Assembly (NCBI RefSeq): GCF_001421715.1
Contig: NZ_LMKP01000003.1
Span: 1-64,000 of the forward strand
DNA from: Sphingomonas sp. Leaf22
GTDB taxonomy: Bacteria; Pseudomonadota; Alphaproteobacteria; Sphingomonadales; Sphingomonadaceae
DNA length: 64,000 nt
Direction of reading: 5' to 3'
In this document: piece by piece, positions 60,392 through 64,000 of the stretch
How positions within the stretch are numbered: the stretch's first letter is position 1
Layout of the letters: each line of letters begins with the position of its first letter
Made by a program: the position numbers and the translations under genes
The notes under the pieces: generated by a model
Databases searched by the model: none
What the model saw: only the letters and a program-made list of their open reading frames with translations
Told to the model about the DNA's origin: nothing

Positions 60392-60999
60392 GCGACGATT
60401 GCGGCTGCACGGGCGATCAGGACCGTGCCAAGGTCGATCCAGCCTACCGCCGCGCACTATGGATCGTCGTCATCCTTAATGTCGGCTTCGGCTTCGCCGA
60501 ACTCGTCGGCGGCTTCTGGACGGGCTCGCAGGCGCTCAAGGCGGACTCGCTCGATTTTCTCGGCGACGGCTCCATCACGTTCGTCGGCCTGCTGGCACTA
60601 GGATGGAGCGCGCGGGCGCGCTCGCGCGTCGCGCTCGTCCAGGGGCTGTTCCTAGGGGCGCTCGGGCTAGGCGTGATCGGAACGGCGATCGTCCGCGCGC
60701 TCGACGCCGAACCGCCGGAAGCGTTGTTCATGGGCGGCATCGGCGTGGCGGCACTGGTCGTCAACGTGGCCGCGGCGCTCGTCCTGGCGCGGTTTCGCAA
60801 AGCTGGCGACGCTCAGGGGCGCGCCATCTGGCTATTCTCGCGCAACGACGCCCTCAACAACGTGGCCGTGATCGTCGCGGCCGGCCTAGTGGCGTGGACC
60901 GGCAGTGGCTGGCCGGACCTCGTGGTCGCCGGCGTCATCGCGGTCGTATTTCTACAATCGGCCTGGGAGATCGTGCGCGACGCGCGACGAGAACGGTAG
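60388..60999 (+). CDS. Cation transporter of the CDF type, short form
   Basis: This is a 203-residue protein. An N-terminal Cys motif (DDCGCTGD) precedes five to six transmembrane helices. The first helix pair has VGGFWTGSQALKADSLDFLG, then DGSITFVGLL, where CDF exporters have the metal-site HxxxD-type residues (here DSLDFLGD). A second set is FSRNDALNNVAVIVAAGLVA. The usual cytoplasmic C-terminal domain is absent. The protein ends ARRER at a TAG that touches the left end of the 200-bp inverted-repeat element, so the original C-terminus may have been cut. GTG start overlapping the MerR stop. Confidence 0.8.
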   Translation: MSDDCGCTGDQDRAKVDPAYRRALWIVVILNVGFGFAELVGGFWTGSQALKADSLDFLGDGSITFVGLLALGWSARARSRVALVQGLFLGALGLGVIGTAIVRALDAEPPEALFMGGIGVAALVVNVAAALVLARFRKAGDAQGRAIWLFSRNDALNNVAVIVAAGLVAWTGSGWPDLVVAGVIAVVFLQSAWEIVRDARRER

Positions 61000-61198
61000 T
61001 GTCAAAACCGAACGAGGCTGTTGAAAAAGTAGCTCCGGCGCGGAAGAGGCGTTGGTCCGAGCAATATTCTTCTTGTATCGCCCCGACCGTCGCAACCTCT
61101 TGTGCAAAAGAGGCGACCTGCAAGCAATCATATTACGCGCGAGGTGGCCGCACTGCCTGCTCGCCGAGTTTTTCAACAGTCTCGACCGGTTTTGACAC
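60999..61198. mobile_element. MITE-like 200-bp non-coding element
   Basis: The ends are 32-bp inverted repeats with four mismatches. Left reads GTGTCAAAACCGAACGAGG, then CTGTTGAAAAAGT; right, read inward, reads GTGTCAAAACCGGTCGAGA, then CTGTTGAAAAACT. The interior (about 136 bp) has no coding frame. The termini share GTGTCAAAACCG with the right end of the recombinase element at 57817. It stands directly at the CDF stop codon. No target duplication was identified. CTGTTGAAAAA near the ends recalls Tn3/IS-like termini. Confidence 0.75.
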
Positions 61199-61213
61199 CT
61201 ATGTTCAACAAGG

Positions 61214-61621
61214 TCAGCCCTGCTCGAACGCGGTCAGTATAGGGCATGGACCTGTCGAGCTGGACCCGCACTCCTGCGCGAGCCGGAGAAGCGAGGCGCG
61301 CACCCGCTTAAGGTCCACGATCTTCTCATCCAATGCCGCAATGCGTTCGGTCGCAAGCTCGCGGGCGCGGGCGCGATCGTCGGTCGCGTCCAGCGCTAGC
61401 AGCTCGCCGATCTGTTCAAGCGTGAATCCGGCTGCCTGAGCTGATCGAATGAAGCGGAGCCGGCGCACGTCCTGCACCCCATAGCGCCGGACGCCACCCG
61501 CGATCCCGGCCCCGTTCGGCCGGTCGGGCGTGTCGAGCAAGCCGCGGCGCTGGTAGTAACGTACCGTCTCGACGCCCACGCCGCCCTCTCGCGCCAGCCC
61601 CGCAATCGTGATGCTCGCCAT
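61214..61621 (-). CDS. MerR-family metal regulator with two metal-loop cysteines
   Basis: The 135-residue protein has an HTH (TIAGLAREGGVGVETVRYYQ, then RRGLLDTPDRPNGAG), and RRYGVQDVRRLRFIRSAQAA. The metal loop is QECGSSSTGPCPILTAF with Cys118 and Cys126, seven residues apart as in CueR (mercury MerR has eight). The helix position that holds Cys82 in mercury MerR is Asp here. Its operator, in contrast, resembles the mer one. A monovalent copper-type or a relaxed mercury response are both possible. It is divergent from the glutaredoxin gene across that promoter. The longer upstream frame is promoter DNA. Confidence 0.88.
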   Translation of the reverse strand: MASITIAGLAREGGVGVETVRYYQRRGLLDTPDRPNGAGIAGGVRRYGVQDVRRLRFIRSAQAAGFTLEQIGELLALDATDDRARARELATERIAALDEKIVDLKRVRASLLRLAQECGSSSTGPCPILTAFEQG

Positions 61622-61624
61622 GTC

Positions 61625-61656
61625 TTGACTCCGGACTATGGTACGGACCCTATATA
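61625..61656 (+). promoter_or_regulatory. mer-like promoter with 20-bp spacer
   Basis: TTGACT (61625-61630), 20 bp, TATATA (61651-61656). The spacer holds CCGGAC-TATG-GTACGG, an imperfect dyad whose half-sites match the CCGTAC/GTACGG of the Tn21 mer operator. It is placed between the divergent MerR gene (starting 61621) and the gene at 61685. Confidence 0.7.
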
Positions 61657-61684
61657 GGTGGGGCGAGCAAGCTGGAGAAGCGAC

Positions 61685-62452
61685 ATGGCGACCGCCCCCG
61701 TCAAACAGGCGACGATCTACCGGATGGTGATGTCTGAACACACCTGCCCCTATGGACTGAAGGCGAAAGACCTTCTGCGTCGCCAAGGCTATGCGGTCGA
61801 TGACCACTGGCTGACGACGCGCGACGAAACGGATGCCTTCAAAGCAAAGCACGGGGTCAAGACCACGCCGCAAACCTTCATCGGTGGCGAGCGGGTAGGC
61901 GGCTATGACGATCTGCGCCGCTTTTTCGGCAAGACCGTCCGCGACCCCAAGGCGCTTACCTATCGACCGGTGATCGCGCTGTTCACGATGACGGCGCTGA
62001 TGGCGCTCGCCGCCAGCTACGCGGTGCTGGGCACGCCGTTCACAATTCGCGCGATCGAATGGTTCATCGCCTTCTCGATGTGTGTGCTGGCGCTGCTCAA
62101 GCTCCAGAACATCGAGAGCTTTTCGAGCATGTTCCTCAACTACGATCTGCTCGCCAAGCGCTGGGTGCCCTACTCCTATATCTACCCGTTCGCGGAAGGC
62201 GGAGCGGGCGTGCTGATGATCGCGGGCGCGCTTACCTGGCTGTCGGTGCCGGTCGCGCTGTTCATCGGCTCGATCGGGGCGGTGTCGGTGTTCAAGGCCG
62301 TCTATATCGACAAGCGTGAGCTGAAGTGCGCGTGCGTGGGCGGGGACAGCAACGTGCCCCTAGGCTTCATCTCGCTCACCGAAAACGTGATGATGGTGGC
62401 GATGGCGCTGTGGATGGCCGCCGCCGCGATCGGCATCGCCGGGGCGCACTGA
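61685..62452 (+). CDS. Glutaredoxin fused to a MauE/DoxX-like membrane domain
   Basis: This is a 255-residue protein. The N-terminal 80 residues are a glutaredoxin-like domain with active site EHTCPYGLKAKD (single Cys, CPYG instead of CPYC) and VKTTPQTFIGGERVGGYDDL. The C-terminal part has four transmembrane helices (VIALFTMTALMALAASYAVL; AGVLMIAGALTWLSVPVALF) and a loop with LKCACVGG. The fusion suggests thiol-based reduction or metal thiol chemistry at the inner membrane. The ATG follows GGAGAAGCG. It is the first gene under the mer-like promoter; no merA, merT or merP is present. Confidence 0.85.
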   Translation: MATAPVKQATIYRMVMSEHTCPYGLKAKDLLRRQGYAVDDHWLTTRDETDAFKAKHGVKTTPQTFIGGERVGGYDDLRRFFGKTVRDPKALTYRPVIALFTMTALMALAASYAVLGTPFTIRAIEWFIAFSMCVLALLKLQNIESFSSMFLNYDLLAKRWVPYSYIYPFAEGGAGVLMIAGALTWLSVPVALFIGSIGAVSVFKAVYIDKRELKCACVGGDSNVPLGFISLTENVMMVAMALWMAAAAIGIAGAH

Positions 62453-62493
62453 CGCTCGTTGACATTGGATCGGAGAGAGTGCCGATAGCCGGG

Positions 62494-62835
62494 ATGACGA
62501 AGGGAGCACCAGCCTTAGCCCGAGCGCTTCGCGCGACCGTCCTGGTCGTGCTCGCGGCGCTGCTGCTAGTGCGTCTCGGCCCGTTTTGCGAAACGGCGGC
62601 GCAAGCCGCACCGATCGCGTCGGCGATGGTCGGGTGCGATGGCGATGGCACGCCAGCGCCCGTTAAAAAGGCTCCGCTATCGAGCTGCGCCACGCCTTGC
62701 ACGGCCGTTCCCGGCGAAGCCCTGGTGCGGGTCGAGCCGATCGCCAACCATCCGGTCGCGCCTTGGCCTGCTCTACTGACCGGGCTGGCCGGTTCTCCGA
62801 TCCCGCCGGCGACACCGCCTCCTCGAACCGTGTGA
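62494..62835 (+). CDS. Hypothetical single-pass protein
   Basis: The 113-residue protein starts MTKGAPALARALRATVLVVL, an N-terminal hydrophobic segment (signal or anchor), then FCETAAQAA and a Cys-containing Pro-rich tail (SSCATPCTAVPGEALVRVEP). The start could also be GTG 62479. The layout (signal, few Cys, Pro-rich C-terminus) resembles small unannotated proteins next to metal genes. It lies 41 bp after the glutaredoxin fusion gene and 42 bp before the Cys-rich protein gene, so it is probably in the operon. Confidence 0.5.
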   Translation: MTKGAPALARALRATVLVVLAALLLVRLGPFCETAAQAAPIASAMVGCDGDGTPAPVKKAPLSSCATPCTAVPGEALVRVEPIANHPVAPWPALLTGLAGSPIPPATPPPRTV

Positions 62836-62877
62836 CGCTTCAACAACCTCACATATTTGATCGATGGAGATTTTCTG

Positions 62878-63081
62878 ATGACCAAGCTGAAACTGATCGG
62901 TGCCGCACTGGCGCTCGCCCTCCCAACCGCGGCGTTCGCGGCCGGCTCCTGCTGCGCCGACATGGCGTGCTGCAAGGAGGGGGCGGACTGCTGCAAGGAC
63001 GGCAAAGGGGACTGCTGCGCGGACATGAAGAAGGGCGGCGACCACGCCGGCCACGACATGCCGGGCGCGCCCAAGAAGTAA
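62878..63081 (+). CDS. Exported cysteine-rich metal-binding protein
   Basis: The 67-residue protein has a signal peptide (MTKLKLIGAALALALPTAAF, then AAG). The mature part has repeated CC pairs: GSCCADMACCKEGADCCKDG, then KGDCCADMKKGGDHAGHDM. Nine Cys in about 30 residues plus a His/Met tail point to soft-metal binding (copper, silver, mercury or cadmium) in the periplasm. ATG 62878 was chosen because it begins the signal. Last gene of the operon, ahead of a perfect hairpin terminator. Confidence 0.75.
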   Translation: MTKLKLIGAALALALPTAAFAAGSCCADMACCKEGADCCKDGKGDCCADMKKGGDHAGHDMPGAPKK

Positions 63082-63089
63082 GTCGGCGG

Positions 63090-63111
63090 GGGGAGGCGTT
63101 CGCGCCTCCCC
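63090..63111. terminator. Bidirectional hairpin terminator with UUCG loop
   Basis: GGGGAGGCG-TTCG-CGCCTCCCC is a perfect nine-base-pair stem with the extra-stable UUCG tetraloop, placed in the 36-bp gap between convergent genes ending at 63081 and 63118. No long T run follows, so termination may need help, but position and symmetry suit both genes. Confidence 0.7.
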
Positions 63112-63117
63112 TTCGTC

Positions 63118-63558
63118 TCAATGGCGCGCGAAAACCCTGCGCCCGTTCGGCCCGAACGCGACGACCTCGAAAGACTGCGCCGCTCGTCCCGGCACTTCCA
63201 TTCCGGGTGATCCAAGCGGCATTCCGGCGACCGCTAGACCGCTGACACCCTTTGGACGCTGCGCGAGCGCGCGCTTCATATCGGCGATCGGGACATGACC
63301 CTCGAAGGTCATCCCGTCGATTATCGCGGTGTGACAGGATGCAAGGTCGGCGGGGACGCTGCGTGCCTTCATCATTGCGGGACGGTTCGCATCGTCAACA
63401 ATCCGCACCGTGCGGCCGAACTGCGCCTTCACGATCTTCGCCCATTCGCCGCAACACCCGCATCCGGGGTCGCGATGCACGAGGATCGCATCGGCCGCGA
63501 CGGCGACGGAGGGGACGCCCAGCGCGAGGGCGGCAAACAGGTAGCGCATATTGGTCAT
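63118..63558 (-). CDS. DUF411-family exported metal-binding protein
   Basis: The 146-residue protein has a signal peptide (YLFAALALGVPSVAVAADAI). A DUF411 domain follows: VHRDPGCGCCGEWAKIVKAQ (three Cys), VPADLASCHTAIIDGMTFEG, then HVPIADMKRALAQRP and VSGLAVAGMPLGSPGMEVPG. DUF411/CopG-like proteins occur in copper and silver resistance clusters. Start Met1 or Met4. It is followed downstream (leftward) by the shared terminator and preceded by the DUF305 gene on the same strand. Confidence 0.88.
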   Translation of the reverse strand: MTNMRYLFAALALGVPSVAVAADAILVHRDPGCGCCGEWAKIVKAQFGRTVRIVDDANRPAMMKARSVPADLASCHTAIIDGMTFEGHVPIADMKRALAQRPKGVSGLAVAGMPLGSPGMEVPGRAAQSFEVVAFGPNGRRVFARH

Positions 63559-63608
63559 GGTCGATGCCTGGTTGGCGGCCCCGCCCGGTTGGGAGCGGGG
63601 CCATGCAT

Positions 63609-63995
63609 TTATTGAGCGGGCTTGCCCATCTTGCGAAGCATAGCGTTCAACATGGCGATCTCGCGATTCTGGCTGGCGATGGCCTTCTGCGCCTCGCGGC
63701 GAACCTCGGCATTCTGTGTGCTACGAAGCGCGATCTGCGACATTTCCACCGCGCCACGATGATGCTCGATCATCTTGCGCGTCCACGTTTCGCCGGCGTC
63801 GGCCCCCATCGCCGCCATCATCTTCTCGTGCATTTTCATCTCGGCCGGACCGTAGGGGTTGGCTGCGGTCGCTGGCATCGCATGGTTCATGCCGGCCATG
63901 TTGCCGTGGTTCATGCCCTGGTGGTTCGCCTGCTGTGCAAGAGCCGGGGTCGCCAGCGCGGCGACGAGGAAAAGGGGTGCGAGTTTCATCATCAA
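63609..63995 (-). CDS. DUF305-family exported protein
   Basis: The 128-residue protein has a signal peptide (MMMKLAPLFLVAALATPALA). A Met/His-rich stretch (NHQGMNHGNMAGMNHAMPAT) fits copper binding, and a DUF305 core includes KMIEHHRGAVEMSQIALRST. It is a second DUF305 protein in the window (see 48008-48406). The upstream region lies beyond the window end; the ATG at 63995 is the first in-frame start seen. Probably cotranscribed with the DUF411 gene 50 bp downstream. Confidence 0.88.
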   Translation of the reverse strand: MMMKLAPLFLVAALATPALAQQANHQGMNHGNMAGMNHAMPATAANPYGPAEMKMHEKMMAAMGADAGETWTRKMIEHHRGAVEMSQIALRSTQNAEVRREAQKAIASQNREIAMLNAMLRKMGKPAQ

Positions 63996-64000
63996 TCTCC

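Noticed and set aside
61214-63995. Complete mercury resistance (mer) operon
   Set aside because: Despite the mer-like promoter, there is no merA, merT, merP or merB in the window and the regulator lacks one mercury cysteine.
1-64000. CRISPR array
   Set aside because: No regularly spaced direct repeats were seen; the Cas4-like domain at 32092 is part of a TM0106-type protein, not a cas locus.

Overview
The window is GC-rich and reads like a Sphingomonadales (Sphingomonas-type) alphaproteobacterium. That placement is an inference from the overall look of the proteins: GGDEF, Tad and SorAB proteins, a TonB receptor for metal uptake, and short MerR/CDF proteins. No rRNA or housekeeping marker is present to confirm it. 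The sequence is a patchwork of a core-like left end, a long accessory island, and a metal and sulfur segment on the right.

Region by region. 1-2180 is a graveyard of insertion sequences: one apparently intact IS3-family element (301-1538) sits among IS110, IS3 and IS481 remnants, followed by a 45-bp 3' fragment of tRNA-Thr(CGU). 2362-9738 holds a GH43 glycosidase lipoprotein, a GAF-PAS-GGDEF cyclase, a degenerate glucokinase-like protein and a three-gene TadE/TadF/TadG-like cluster. 10146-12302 has small conserved genes including a TerB-like membrane protein. 12408-15705 is a rearrangement scar in which an hsdR lacking its C-terminus runs out of frame into an integrase lacking its N-terminus. 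16489-45243 is a dense accessory island, mostly nucleases, helicases and uncharacterised proteins. 45321-51125 carries an SnoaL-like protein, a CLC-type fluoride channel with its own fluoride riboswitch, and a DUF305/beta-propeller/ECF sigma/anti-sigma operon. 51177-56742 is a sulfite-oxidation cluster. 56784-61198 contains a tyrosine-recombinase element with long inverted repeats and a 200-bp non-coding element sharing its termini, with a TonB receptor/MerR/CDF module between them. 61214-63995 is a second MerR-controlled metal/redox cluster.

How the genes work together. In the island, four blocks look like candidate anti-phage or conflict systems. (a) A PD-(D/E)XK-like protein, a uracil-DNA glycosylase and an AAA/TOPRIM ATPase lie at 16.5-20.7 kb. 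(b) A five-gene operon with a DEDDh exonuclease is divergent from an ArsR-like regulator and a UvrD-type helicase (21.5-28.9 kb). (c) A 605-residue orphan protein sits beside a WYL regulator that is divergent from a Cas4-like/DEDD/SF1 nuclease-helicase (29.0-35.4 kb). (d) A tightly coupled operon encodes a putative ubiquitin-like protein, DUF1883-TIR, a DUF2235 membrane hydrolase, an exported DRGH endonuclease, a lipoprotein and a small helical protein (35.6-40.3 kb). Block (d) is my best candidate for an undescribed system.

On the right, SorA/SorB and a second sulfite-oxidase-like protein would oxidise sulfite, with a TDT-family exporter and a LysR regulator alongside. Two MerR-type promoters with 20-bp spacers control the metal genes. 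All functional statements are inferences from motifs read by eye; no database search was possible.
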